Of a stretch of DNA of 55,034 nucleotides, positions 32,207 through 40,951 are shown piece by piece. The DNA comes from Nitrospinaceae bacterium. GTDB taxonomy: Bacteria > Nitrospinota > Nitrospinia > Nitrospinales > VA-1. The stretch lies in NCBI GenBank assembly GCA_029261455.1, contig JAJDBH010000124.1, positions 1 through 55,034 on the forward strand. The letters are read 5' to 3'. Both the position numbers and the translations under genes were made by a program. The number at the start of each line of letters is the position of its first letter. Position 1 is the first letter of the stretch. The notes below the pieces were generated by a model. It had not been told where the DNA came from. It saw only the letters and a list, made by a program, of their open reading frames with translations, and did no database searches.

Positions 32207-32557
32207 CTAGCCTTCAACGACTCGATTGCTCTCGTCGAGAAGGGTGACTTGGGCATTATGGCTTTCCTGATCAGTATCTATCATACCATAAGCCGCGACG
32301 ATGATGCGATCATTTATCTGCGCCAGACGGGCGGCTGCACCATTGATTGAGAAAATTCCAGATCCGCGTTCGGCGGTGATGACATAGGTGATGAACCGGG
32401 CTCCGCTGTTAATGTTAAAGATATGCACCTGTTCGAGAGGCAGAATGCCGACTCTGTCCAACAGGTCCTCATCAATGGCGATACTGCCCTCATAGTCAAT
32501 TTCCGTTGCCGTTACCCGGGCACGGTGAAGCTTGGATTTAAGCATAATTCTTTGCAT
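32207..32557 (-). CDS. panD: Aspartate 1-decarboxylase
   Basis: PanD makes beta-alanine for pantothenate. The start is taken at 32557 (MQRIMLKSKLHRARVT), which is the family N-terminus; the frame could begin slightly earlier but would then overlap panC more. The self-cleavage site is present as DYEGSIAID (cleavage before serine creates the pyruvoyl cofactor). The later NGAAARL and IIVAAYG segments also match. The start overlaps the panC stop by one base (TGATG), so the genes are coupled. Confidence 0.95.
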   Translation of the reverse strand: MQRIMLKSKLHRARVTATEIDYEGSIAIDEDLLDRVGILPLEQVHIFNINSGARFITYVITAERGSGIFSINGAAARLAQINDRIIVAAYGMIDTDQESHNAQVTLLDESNRVVEG

Positions 32558-33420
32558 CAGATTTCCTCGATAATGCAATTATCAATAAGCCGTGACGGAC
32601 CGACCTTCACCGCGAGGGCGATCAGTGTTCTGCCACAGACTTGTTCTTTACCCCTGAAAGTTTTTGGATCACAAATGGAAATGTAGTCGATTTCTACTCC
32701 TTCTTTTCCTGACAGGCCTTGGCGAATTAAATCGCTGATCACTTTAGCGGATGTGGTGCCTTGCCGGATATTGTCGCGTGCTTCCTTAAGGGAACGAGAT
32801 AGAGACAGGGCAGTTTGTCTTTCTTGCTGCGACAAATATTGGTTCCTGGAGCTCATTGCAAGCCCATCGGGTTCTCTTACAATCGGTACACGGTTGAGAA
32901 CAACATCGAGGTTTAAATCTTCAACCAGAGCTTCGATAACGGCAAGCTGTTGCCAGTCTTTTTCGCCAAAGTAAGCGTTATGAGGCCGGACGATGTTGAA
33001 TAATTTTAACACAACTGTACTGACCCCTTTGAATAAGTCGGGCCGACTTTTCCCACATAAATGCTCGGTAATATCCTGCACCTGCACATAGGTTTTGTAG
33101 TCTGTCGGATACATCTCTTCATTGGATGGGTGAAATAGAATATCCACCCCTTCCAGTTTTTCGATGTCGCTTTGCAACTGGCGTGGGTAGGTATCCAGAT
33201 CTTCGTCAGGGCCAAACTGGGTGGGATTAACAAAAATACTCACCACGGTTCGGTCACAGGTTTCCAATGATCGTTTGACCAGGTTTAGATGGCCTTCATG
33301 GAGACAACCCATGGTTGGCACAAGCCCTATGGTCAGGTTCTGTTTCCGAAACGATTGAGAAATTTCTTTCATTTCGGAAATGGAGGATACTGCCTGCAAG
33401 GTCTGAGTTTTAGTTTCCAT
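32557..33420 (-). CDS. panC: Pantothenate synthetase
   Basis: PanC joins pantoate and beta-alanine with ATP. The start is set at METKTQTLQ (33420), with a second ATG at 33423; the longer upstream frame lies inside panB and looks non-native. Signatures are VPTMGCLHEGHLNLV (first ATP-binding motif with HxGH), VNPTQFGPDEDL, YFGEKDWQQL and REPDGLAMSSRNQYL (the KMSKS-like site). It overlaps the end of panB by 11 bases and the start of panD by one, forming a tight panBCD operon. Confidence 0.95.
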   Translation of the reverse strand: METKTQTLQAVSSISEMKEISQSFRKQNLTIGLVPTMGCLHEGHLNLVKRSLETCDRTVVSIFVNPTQFGPDEDLDTYPRQLQSDIEKLEGVDILFHPSNEEMYPTDYKTYVQVQDITEHLCGKSRPDLFKGVSTVVLKLFNIVRPHNAYFGEKDWQQLAVIEALVEDLNLDVVLNRVPIVREPDGLAMSSRNQYLSQQERQTALSLSRSLKEARDNIRQGTTSAKVISDLIRQGLSGKEGVEIDYISICDPKTFRGKEQVCGRTLIALAVKVGPSRLIDNCIIEEI

Positions 33421-34255
33421 CATTGACTTGCTTAAGCTTGCCTTGTTTTGAATGATAGGTATGTTCCTTTGCCGGAAATGTTTCTGCCCTGACATCCTGT
33501 ATGTAATCTGCAACGGCATTCTTCAAACTATCAGCCAGTTGAGCATATTGTTTAACAAATTTGGGGACGAAGTCCTGATTCAATCCAAGGAGGTCATGGA
33601 GAACTAGAATTTGTCCGTCACATTTGGAGCCTGCACCAATGCCAATGGTGGGTATTTTTAGTTCTGTAGTGATTTCTTCAGCGAGTTCACCGGGAATGCC
33701 TTCAAGAACCAAAGCGAAGATGCCCGCACTTTGCAAATCACATGCATCCTGCTTGATCTGTCGGGAGTCGAGATAGTTTTTCCCCTGAACTTTATAGCCG
33801 CCAAACTGATGCACCGATTGCGGGGTCAGGCCAATATGTCCCATGACGGGTATGCCCGCCTGAACAATCGCTTGAACCCTGTCTGCCATGCGGGCTCCGC
33901 CCTCTAGTTTGATGGCTGAAGCTCCGCCTTCCTGAATCAGGCGACCGGCGTTTGTCACCGCTTGTTCTACTGAAACCTGATAGGACATGAAAGGCATGTC
34001 GCCCACTACTAAAGCACGTTGAGCACCCTGCTTAACGGCGCGGGTATGGTCGATCATATTTTCCATGGTCACCGCCAGGGTGTTCTCATGGCCGAGAGAA
34101 ACCATTCCTAAAGAATCTCCCACGAGAATGATATCTAAATCCGTGGCGTCGAGAAGTTTGGCGAAACTGTAATCGTAGGCAGTCAGGGCTGTGATCTTTT
34201 TCCCTGATTTTTTTCGCCCTAAAATTTCTGGAGCGGTGACAGGCCTTGCATCCAT
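33410..34255 (-). CDS. panB: 3-methyl-2-oxobutanoate hydroxymethyltransferase
   Basis: PanB adds a hydroxymethyl group from methylene-tetrahydrofolate to ketoisovalerate, the first step to pantothenate. The barrel enzyme shows ITALTAYDYSFAKLLD, VGDSLGMVSLGHENTL (metal-binding aspartate), KLEGG, GHIGLTPQSVHQFGGYKVQGK and TIGIGAGSKCDGQILVLHDLLGL. Length of 281 residues is normal. First gene of panBCD; no ketopantoate reductase gene is in the window. Confidence 0.95.
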   Translation of the reverse strand: MDARPVTAPEILGRKKSGKKITALTAYDYSFAKLLDATDLDIILVGDSLGMVSLGHENTLAVTMENMIDHTRAVKQGAQRALVVGDMPFMSYQVSVEQAVTNAGRLIQEGGASAIKLEGGARMADRVQAIVQAGIPVMGHIGLTPQSVHQFGGYKVQGKNYLDSRQIKQDACDLQSAGIFALVLEGIPGELAEEITTELKIPTIGIGAGSKCDGQILVLHDLLGLNQDFVPKFVKQYAQLADSLKNAVADYIQDVRAETFPAKEHTYHSKQGKLKQVNDGN

Positions 34256-34427
34256 GATTTTTTATAAGGATAAGGCTTGAGTCAAACGGGCGGGGGATGG
34301 AATCAATAAATGAAACCACAGGAGAAGCGTACTACCTAAAGAAGAACGTTTTGAAAAATTTTAAGGCCCAGTGGGGTCCCCGAATTACGTCCGTCTTGAT
34401 TTGTGAAGCTTACTCCGTCCCGGTCCG

Positions 34428-35078
34428 TTAGGATCCAAGCGGGTTATAATATTCTCTACCTATTTTATGGCTGTTGACCTTGTTAATCAACTCTTCCAAG
34501 TCACATTTTTTTTCAACAAAGTCGATCTCATTGGTATTTATGACCAAAAGCGGTGTGTCAGAATAATAAAAAAAGAAATTATTGAAGGCTTTGTTCACGG
34601 AATCAAGGTAATCGGGGTCCATAAACGATTCATAATCCCGGCCCCGTTTGGAAACTCTCTCCAGCAATACATCGGTGCTGGCTTGCAAAAAAATGACTAA
34701 ATCGGGTTTCGGGGCCTTCGAGGCTATCAGATTGTAGATTTGTTCGTACAAGCGGTATTCGTGATCTTCCAGATTGAGTTGGGCAAATATTTTGTCCCGT
34801 TGAAACAGGTAGTCGATCACAACCACAGAGTTGAACAGGTCTCGTTGTGCCAGTTCCATATACTGGTTGTAACGGCTCAGTAAAAAAAAAATCTGGGTTT
34901 GAAAGGAGTAGGTTTCCTGATCCTCATAAAATTTTGCGATGAAAGGATTGGAATCGTTCTCTTCCAGAATCACTCTGGCGCCATATTGTTGTTCAAGAAG
35001 ACTAACCAGAGATGTTTTGCCCGCACCTATGGCACCTTCAACAGCAATGAATCTGGGCTCGATGGTTTGTTGGGTCAT
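34428..35078 (-). CDS. Deoxynucleoside kinase (dAK/dGK family)
   Basis: The 216-residue protein begins with the P-loop IAVEGAIGAGKTSL and continues with LEENDSNPFIAKFYED, a segment of deoxyadenosine/deoxyguanosine kinases (the catalytic glutamate follows ILEE). The DRY-like segment is SVVVIDYLFQRDKIFA, and the lid region is RVSKRGRDYE. It phosphorylates deoxynucleosides for salvage. It is ten bases from the response regulator gene on the same strand. Which base it prefers cannot be seen from sequence. Confidence 0.88.
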   Translation of the reverse strand: MTQQTIEPRFIAVEGAIGAGKTSLVSLLEQQYGARVILEENDSNPFIAKFYEDQETYSFQTQIFFLLSRYNQYMELAQRDLFNSVVVIDYLFQRDKIFAQLNLEDHEYRLYEQIYNLIASKAPKPDLVIFLQASTDVLLERVSKRGRDYESFMDPDYLDSVNKAFNNFFFYYSDTPLLVINTNEIDFVEKKCDLEELINKVNSHKIGREYYNPLGS

Positions 35079-35088
35079 GTTATTCAGG

Positions 35089-35454
35089 TCAACCGGCGTT
35101 TTGCTGGTTGAAAATCTCCTTGATGGTGAGTTTCAGCTCTCTAAGGTCCGCTGATTTGACCACATAAGCGTCTGAGGCCCATACTCTGAAATCCTGCTTG
35201 TATTGACCATAGGCAGAACAAAGTATGATGGGGATATCGCCTTTTTCATCTTTGATTTTGCGCATGACTTCGATCCCGTCCATTCCGGGCATTTTGATAT
35301 CCAGAATAATGAGGTCAGGAATATGCTTGTCTAACATTTTCAGGGCTTCCTCGCCAGTAGCGGCTACAGAAACCTGATAACCGTTTTCTTCAAGCTCTTC
35401 CTTATAGAGGAACCGGATATTTTGTTCGTCATCGACAACGAGGATAGTTTTCAT
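35089..35454 (-). CDS. Single-domain response regulator
   Basis: A 121-residue receiver domain with no output domain. VVDDEQNIRFLY holds the acidic pocket, LIILDIKMPGMDG the phospho-accepting aspartate (about residue 52), LCSA the switch threonine/serine position and VVKSADLRELK the conserved lysine. It sits 54 bases after the sensor kinase and is likely its partner, working through protein contact, as in CheY or Spo0F. Confidence 0.9.
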   Translation of the reverse strand: MKTILVVDDEQNIRFLYKEELEENGYQVSVAATGEEALKMLDKHIPDLIILDIKMPGMDGIEVMRKIKDEKGDIPIILCSAYGQYKQDFRVWASDAYVVKSADLRELKLTIKEIFNQQNAG

Positions 35455-35508
35455 AAGTCTCGGTCTCTAAAAATAGAGCAAAATAGATTCATCATTATAT
35501 GAAGGACA

Positions 35509-37416
35509 CTAGTTTTTAATATAATCGGGGCTGTTTTGCAATGGTAAATGGAGGTAGACGGTAACCCCTTTACCTAATTGGTTTTCTACCCGAATTGTTC
35601 CACCGTGATTCTCTATGATTTTCCGACAGATGGAAAGCCCGAGCCCTGTGCCAGTATGTTTGGTGGTGAAAAAAGGATTGAAAATATTTTCAAAAACTTC
35701 CTGGGGAATGCCCCCTCCTGTATCTTCAACCCGTACAGTGATCATTTTCTGCTTCTGGGCATATTCTTCCTGAAAAGTTTCAACTTTTAGCAGTCCACCG
35801 AGAGAAAGGGACTCCAGAGCGTTATAGAATAAGTTTATCAAAACCTGTTTGATTTTTTGTTGATCGAGGTCCAGTAAAGGGAGGTCAGTTTCCAAGCCGG
35901 TCACCAGATTTATATTTTTTTCATAGAGGCCTGCCTTGAACAAATAAAGGGCTTCTTCGATCAATTTATTGAGTTGGCATTGTTCTGTTTCGAGTGCTCC
36001 AGATTTTGAATAGATCAAAGTATTTTTGAGTAACCTTTCAAGTCGATCCACTTCGGTGGAAATAATGTCAGAATAGTTTGCGGCCGATTTCAAGTCATTA
36101 TTGTCTTCCCACTTTTGCGAGAGGTCGGTCATTTTATCTTTCAGCCTACGGGCGAATCCCCCAATAGAAACCAGCGGATTTTTAATTTCATGGGCAACTT
36201 CTGCAGCCATTTCCCCTAGAGCCGATAGTCGTTCTGCCTGGACCAGTTGTTCCTTCATGGAGAGAAGTTCGCGGTTGGTGTCGAGAAGTTTGGAGAAAAG
36301 CCTGGAGTTTTCGATAACCCAACTGGCGTAAACGGTGAACCGTGTTAAAAACCTCAGGTTTTCTTCGGTGATAGGTTTTTGATCATAACGGTTATCGACC
36401 AGAATGACCCCCAGTACTTCTTCATGCGCGATAAGTGGAACAGTGGCGAATGAGTCCACACCTAACGCATCAATGAATTCCTTACTGACAAGTGGATGTT
36501 CTTTGGCTTTTAAAATGTTGAAAGGTTTTTTTTGCAGTACAGTTTCTGAAAGAATATTTTCGTGGGGTTTGACCGTATAACTTAATTCGCAAACAAAGTT
36601 GTGAAACGGGGAGTCCCTGTGCAGATCATGCTGAGCTTCTTTGATAGCCCATTGCAGTAAATCGCCCTTTTTATTATCCAACTCGGTCCAGATTCTCACT
36701 GCATCTTCATGCGAATCTGGACCGAGGCCCATGATTCCTTGAAGTTTGCGGTTTTTATCATCAAGGGTGAACAGCATGGCCCTGTTGAATCCTCCGGCTT
36801 CTCCCATGGTGATAGCACTGAGGATGATCCAAAATCCATGTTCCAGCTTCAGAGTGGATTGTACCGCTAGACTGATATCATACAGAATTCGGGTTTCCTT
36901 TAATGTCATCTGGTTTTGGTGAAACTGAATGGCATTTTTCAGACAGCCGGTGACCTGACCTGCAATGGTTTCTAAAACAGTGGTTTCTTCCAGGCTGAAC
37001 ATTCTCTTTTCAACACTATGAACATTGATGACTCCCAGAGGTGGGCAATCGGCAAGAATTGGAACTGAAAGCAAGGAGTTAAACTTTTCTTCTTCAATTT
37101 CCGGGAAATAGAGAAATCGAGGATCTTGCATAGCTTCACTTAAAGCCAGGGAAGTTCCCTGTTGAGCAACCCAGCCAGTCACTCCCTGTCCCATGGCCAG
37201 ATTAATGTGCATGGCTTTTTCAGGCAGACCCATGGAGGCTTTCAGGTGCAGGAGCCCATCCGATTCATTGATCAGATATATGGCGCAGGCATCCATATGC
37301 ATTTTATTTTTAATGACCTGGATGATTTTCTCCAAGGTTTCATCCAGATCAAGGGTGGAGTTGGCGATCCGGGTAACTTCCTGAAGAATTTCCAGACCGA
37401 GACTGCTTTGCGTCAT
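35509..37416 (-). CDS. GAF-domain sensor histidine kinase
   Basis: Start at 37416 (MTQSSLGLEILQ) because AAGGAG lies eight bases before it. Two GAF domains occupy roughly residues 10-165 (ILQEVTRIANSTLDLDETL) and 185-365 (ILYDISLAVQSTLKLE). A coiled coil leads into HisKA with the phospho-acceptor in AAEVAHEIKNPLVSIGG. The ATPase has the N box NLFYNALESL, G1 VEDTGGGIP, F box FFTTKHTG and G2 GTGLGLSICRKI. There is no membrane span, so it senses an internal signal. Partner: the receiver gene just downstream. Confidence 0.9.
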   Translation of the reverse strand: MTQSSLGLEILQEVTRIANSTLDLDETLEKIIQVIKNKMHMDACAIYLINESDGLLHLKASMGLPEKAMHINLAMGQGVTGWVAQQGTSLALSEAMQDPRFLYFPEIEEEKFNSLLSVPILADCPPLGVINVHSVEKRMFSLEETTVLETIAGQVTGCLKNAIQFHQNQMTLKETRILYDISLAVQSTLKLEHGFWIILSAITMGEAGGFNRAMLFTLDDKNRKLQGIMGLGPDSHEDAVRIWTELDNKKGDLLQWAIKEAQHDLHRDSPFHNFVCELSYTVKPHENILSETVLQKKPFNILKAKEHPLVSKEFIDALGVDSFATVPLIAHEEVLGVILVDNRYDQKPITEENLRFLTRFTVYASWVIENSRLFSKLLDTNRELLSMKEQLVQAERLSALGEMAAEVAHEIKNPLVSIGGFARRLKDKMTDLSQKWEDNNDLKSAANYSDIISTEVDRLERLLKNTLIYSKSGALETEQCQLNKLIEEALYLFKAGLYEKNINLVTGLETDLPLLDLDQQKIKQVLINLFYNALESLSLGGLLKVETFQEEYAQKQKMITVRVEDTGGGIPQEVFENIFNPFFTTKHTGTGLGLSICRKIIENHGGTIRVENQLGKGVTVYLHLPLQNSPDYIKN

Positions 37417-37444
37417 AGAAAAAGACTCCTTGTCGAATCGGCTG

Positions 37445-38893
37445 TCAGGAACGAAGGGATTTCTGATAAAGAAGTGAATATTTTTTGGCAGCAAACTCCC
37501 AGCTATTGTCTTTAGACATCCCGTTTAACATCAGTTTTTTCCAAGTTTGAGTTTGGTGGAAATAGGATAAGGCTTTTTGCAGTGATTTCAGGAGAAATTT
37601 TAACTGTGGAGCCTTGAATTTAAATCCGGTTCCTTTTCCCGTCTTCTCACTGAATTCCTGAATGGAGTCTTTCAAACCACCGACAGCCCTGACTATAGGA
37701 ACGGTGCCATATTTCAATGCATACATTTGGGTGAGCCCGCAAGGTTCATAAAGAGAGGGCATAAGAAGCATATCACTACCTGCCAGTATTTGGTGGCCGA
37801 GAGACTCGTCAAACTTCAATGCTGTTGCAATTTTGTCTGGTTGTTCACGGCTCCATTGTTTAAAGAAGGCTTCGTATTCAGTTGAGCCTGTTCCCAGAAT
37901 CACTAAGGATACGTCTTGCTTGTCGAGTGCGTCTTTGGCTTCCATGATCAAGTCGATTCCTTTTTGTTGTGAAAGCCGGGTGATCATGCAGAGAATGGGT
38001 ACTTTTTTATTGAGCCGAAGAGAAAATGTTTTGATCAGGTCTTCACGACATTGTTTTTTTTGTGAGAGGGATTTGGGTCCATAATTAACCGGAATCAAAG
38101 GGTCGGTTTTTGGGTTCCATATTGTCTCGTCGACGCCGTTCAAAATCCCATGCAGACAACCAGAACGTTTTTGTAATATCCCTTGCATGCCAAACCCCAT
38201 ATCTGGAGTTTGGATTTCCTGGCTGTAGGTGGGGCTCACTGTGCTTAAAGTATCAGAAAAAATTAGTCCGCCCTTTAAAAAACTGATCTGGTCGTAAAAT
38301 TCAAGGCCTTCTTCAGTAAATAAAGACTCATCCAGTCCGGTAAATTTCAACTGAGAATGAGGGAAATTGCCTTGATAGCCGAGGTTATGGATCGAAAAAA
38401 AAGTTTTAGTTTGGGAGAACCACGGGTCTTTACGATAGATCGATTTTAAATATACCGGGATAAGTCCTGTATGCCAGTCGTTGCAATGAATGATGTCCGG
38501 TTTAAAGTCGATACTTTTGACGGCCTCAAGAACAGCTTGAGAGAAAAATGAAAATCGCTCCACGCTATCGGGGTAATCCGAACCGGGTTCTCCATAAATG
38601 TGTTTTCGGTTAAAGTAGCCATCGTGTTTGATGAGATAAACCGGAACCCCTCCATCGAGTTCAGACTTAAATAGCGTACCTTTCTCATTGAAGCCTGAGA
38701 GTTTCAGGTCGATTTTGAGAGACTGTATTTTTTTCCCTGCTTTGGCAGTGCAGGGGTATTTGGGCATGATGACCCGAATATCGTGTCCGAGTTTTTTCAG
38801 GGCAGGAGGCAATGCGCTACTGACATCTGCCAGTCCTCCAGTTTTAGCAAAAGGATAGACCTCGGCGGAGACAAAAAGGATTTTTAGTTTCAT
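37445..38893 (-). CDS. glgA: Glycogen synthase (ADP-glucose)
   Basis: GlgA extends alpha-1,4-glucan chains from ADP-glucose. The N-terminal KTGGLADVSSALP motif binds the sugar nucleotide, followed by HCNDWHTGLIPVYL, and the C-terminal lobe has ITRLSQQKGIDLI and LLMPSLYEPCGLTQMYALKYG with the catalytic glutamate region. Length of 482 residues is normal. It heads a minus-strand run with the sensor kinase, receiver and deoxynucleoside kinase genes, so carbon storage may be co-expressed with that regulator. Confidence 0.95.
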   Translation of the reverse strand: MKLKILFVSAEVYPFAKTGGLADVSSALPPALKKLGHDIRVIMPKYPCTAKAGKKIQSLKIDLKLSGFNEKGTLFKSELDGGVPVYLIKHDGYFNRKHIYGEPGSDYPDSVERFSFFSQAVLEAVKSIDFKPDIIHCNDWHTGLIPVYLKSIYRKDPWFSQTKTFFSIHNLGYQGNFPHSQLKFTGLDESLFTEEGLEFYDQISFLKGGLIFSDTLSTVSPTYSQEIQTPDMGFGMQGILQKRSGCLHGILNGVDETIWNPKTDPLIPVNYGPKSLSQKKQCREDLIKTFSLRLNKKVPILCMITRLSQQKGIDLIMEAKDALDKQDVSLVILGTGSTEYEAFFKQWSREQPDKIATALKFDESLGHQILAGSDMLLMPSLYEPCGLTQMYALKYGTVPIVRAVGGLKDSIQEFSEKTGKGTGFKFKAPQLKFLLKSLQKALSYFHQTQTWKKLMLNGMSKDNSWEFAAKKYSLLYQKSLRS

Positions 38894-38985
38894 AATTTAT
38901 ATCCTGATTCTCCGAAGAATTTCGGCTGCTTCTTTAATCATAGTTGATATCATATAATACCGTTTTAAACTAATTTGAGAATACC

Positions 38986-39180
38986 ATGCCACCTAAACAT
39001 TACAGCTTTAAAGTAAAAGGTGTTTTAATAAGCGAAAAGGACAACTCTGAGGATGATTTTAGCATCTTCATAACGGCGATGGATGACAATCATGCTGTGA
39101 TGCTTGTGCGTGAGCATTTGAGAAACCATGCACCCAAAGGACGTTCTATTATCAAAGGAATTGAACGAAAAGGTGAATGA
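38986..39180 (+). CDS. Small hypothetical protein (64 aa)
   Basis: I do not recognise it. It starts with ATG 38986 (MPPKHYSFKVKGVLISE), with no strong ribosome site. The pattern of alternating strands and one helix (DDNHAVMLVREHLRNHA) suggests a small alpha/beta fold with a basic end. It is divergent from glgA and closed by a bidirectional terminator. No cysteines and no signal peptide. Confidence 0.55.
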   Translation: MPPKHYSFKVKGVLISEKDNSEDDFSIFITAMDDNHAVMLVREHLRNHAPKGRSIIKGIERKGE

Positions 39181-39239
39181 AATTGAGGTAGGGGGGAGAA
39201 TCGCTTCGATGGCCCTGATTTTAGGGTGATTGCCTCTGC

Positions 39240-39274
39240 AAAATCCACTCAGCTCCCCTGGGTGGATTTTTTTT
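39240..39274. terminator. Bidirectional hairpin terminator
   Basis: AAAATCCAC (39240-39248) pairs with GTGGATTTT (39262-39270) and is followed by four more T residues; the A run on the other side gives the minus strand a T tract as well. It separates the 64-residue gene from the convergent 173-residue gene. Confidence 0.85.
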
Positions 39275-39282
39275 GCAATCCA

Positions 39283-39804
39283 TCAATAAGTTTCAAGATA
39301 GATTTCAATTTTTTGTTCATCGGTCAGGTGTTCTATAAGGCTACTGTCTTTCACCACCCTGATTCCTGCAAGGTCGATACTTTTTAAAATGAAATAAAAA
39401 TCTTCCCCGTATTGAGCCCAGTGTTCACTGAAAAATTTGTAGATATTATCGCCTTTGTAATCCTTCTCAAGACTTCGCATTTCTTGCAGAAAGTTTTCAA
39501 CTTCTTGTATTGCCTTTTTGTGGGTATTAGATTCCAGGTTGTGAACATAACTTTTGAATGAGGTTATGTTTTTGGTCTCAGTTGTGAATTCTGATTTAAG
39601 TGTCCTGCAAACGACATCTATCTGGTCACGTCCCAATTGAACCTCTACCGAAACGGGCTCGTCGGGATCTTCATTTGATTGGTGTTTTTTTATTAATTCA
39701 GCCTCGGCAATAAAGCTGTCAGGCTCCTGTGACTCATGGCTCCTGAGCACATAAAAAATTTCTGGAACCCGGATGGTAACTCTGAATTTCTTGTCACTTT
39801 CCAT
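39283..39804 (-). CDS. Hypothetical protein (173 aa)
   Basis: I do not recognise it. The N-terminus (FRVTIRVPEIFYVLRSHES) and middle (VSVEVQLGRDQIDVV) look like beta strands; the second half is helical (VENFLQEMRSLEKDYKG) and ends LTDEQKIEIYLETY. It is soluble, acidic and without signal peptide. It follows galT by 12 bases on the same strand, so the two are probably one transcript, but that does not tell its function. Confidence 0.6.
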   Translation of the reverse strand: MESDKKFRVTIRVPEIFYVLRSHESQEPDSFIAEAELIKKHQSNEDPDEPVSVEVQLGRDQIDVVCRTLKSEFTTETKNITSFKSYVHNLESNTHKKAIQEVENFLQEMRSLEKDYKGDNIYKFFSEHWAQYGEDFYFILKSIDLAGIRVVKDSSLIEHLTDEQKIEIYLETY

Positions 39805-39816
39805 TGTTACAGGCCT

Positions 39817-40818
39817 TTATTTGTCTTTGATCTGTGCTTCCCGAAGAATTTTGGCATCTTCTTCAGGGACAGTAGGATTGATATAAAACCCGGTTCCCTG
39901 CTCGAATCCTGCCATCTTGGTGAGCTTCGGCATGATTTCTATATGCCAATGATAATAATTATAATGATTACCGTTTACCGGCGCGGTGTGGAACACGTAG
40001 TTATACGGCGGAGAATTGAGAACGGTACGCATTCTTAGAAGGCTTTCTTTGAATAAAGATGCCAGTGCGTCAAGAAGGCTGGTTTCACATTCTTCAAACC
40101 GGGCAGAATGAATCCGGGGCAATATCCACATCTCAAATGGAAATCGGGGAGCAAAAGGAACAAGCGTGATGAAATGTTCGTTCTGGCAGACGATTCTTCT
40201 CCCATCTTTCAGTTCCTGCGTGATTAAATCGCAATAGATGCAGTGCTCTTTTTTATCGTAATGTTTTTTGCAGCCCGCGATTTCTTCGCTCACCACCTCT
40301 GGGACGATGGGCAGGGCGATCAATTGTGTGTGAGTGTGCTCCAGACTGGCACCGGCTGGCTCGCCCTGGTTTTTAAATATCAGGATGTATTTGAACCGAT
40401 TGTTTTGCTTTAAAGCCAAAACTCTTTCACGGAATGCTTCCAGACTGCTAACAATTTGAGTTTGAGGTAAAAGCTCCAACTCTGTATTGTGATCCGGGCT
40501 TTCAATCACTACTTCATGTGTGCCGATGCCGTTCATTTTATCGTAGAGGCCTTCGGTTTCTTGTTCTATTCCTCCTTCATCGGTCAAGGCTGGATATTTA
40601 TTGGGGACCACACGCAAGGTCCATCCCGGTGAATCGGGTGAGTTTTTGCGGTGAGCCATAATCTCAGGTGGAGTCAATTGTTCATTACCCTCACAAAAAG
40701 GGCAGGACTTGTATTTGGTCTTTTTTTCAGGAGTGGAAAAATCCTTCGGGCGTTTGCCGCGCTCACTGGAAATAATGACCCAGCGATTGACGATCGGATC
40801 TTTTCTTAATTCAGGCAT
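39817..40818 (-). CDS. galT: Galactose-1-phosphate uridylyltransferase family
   Basis: GalT exchanges UMP between glucose and galactose phosphates. The HIT-like active site is HTHTQLIALP, with a second histidine cluster HYHWHIEIMPKL. Zinc ligands appear as CPFCEGNE and in CIYCDLI. The first segment RKDPIVNRWVIISSERGKRP is typical of the short bacterial form. Some such enzymes act as ADP-glucose or other hexose-phosphate nucleotidylyltransferases, which would fit with glgA nearby. Length of 333 residues is normal. Confidence 0.88.
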   Translation of the reverse strand: MPELRKDPIVNRWVIISSERGKRPKDFSTPEKKTKYKSCPFCEGNEQLTPPEIMAHRKNSPDSPGWTLRVVPNKYPALTDEGGIEQETEGLYDKMNGIGTHEVVIESPDHNTELELLPQTQIVSSLEAFRERVLALKQNNRFKYILIFKNQGEPAGASLEHTHTQLIALPIVPEVVSEEIAGCKKHYDKKEHCIYCDLITQELKDGRRIVCQNEHFITLVPFAPRFPFEMWILPRIHSARFEECETSLLDALASLFKESLLRMRTVLNSPPYNYVFHTAPVNGNHYNYYHWHIEIMPKLTKMAGFEQGTGFYINPTVPEEDAKILREAQIKDK

Positions 40819-40951
40819 TTTTGGGCAGGCGAAAGTGTAAGAAACAGCTAGGAAATAATGACATTACTCTATGGAATGAAAGGTGAAAAGTCAATCTCCC
40901 TAATTCCCTAAAAACATTGATTGCCCGGTAATTAATACATATAATTAAATT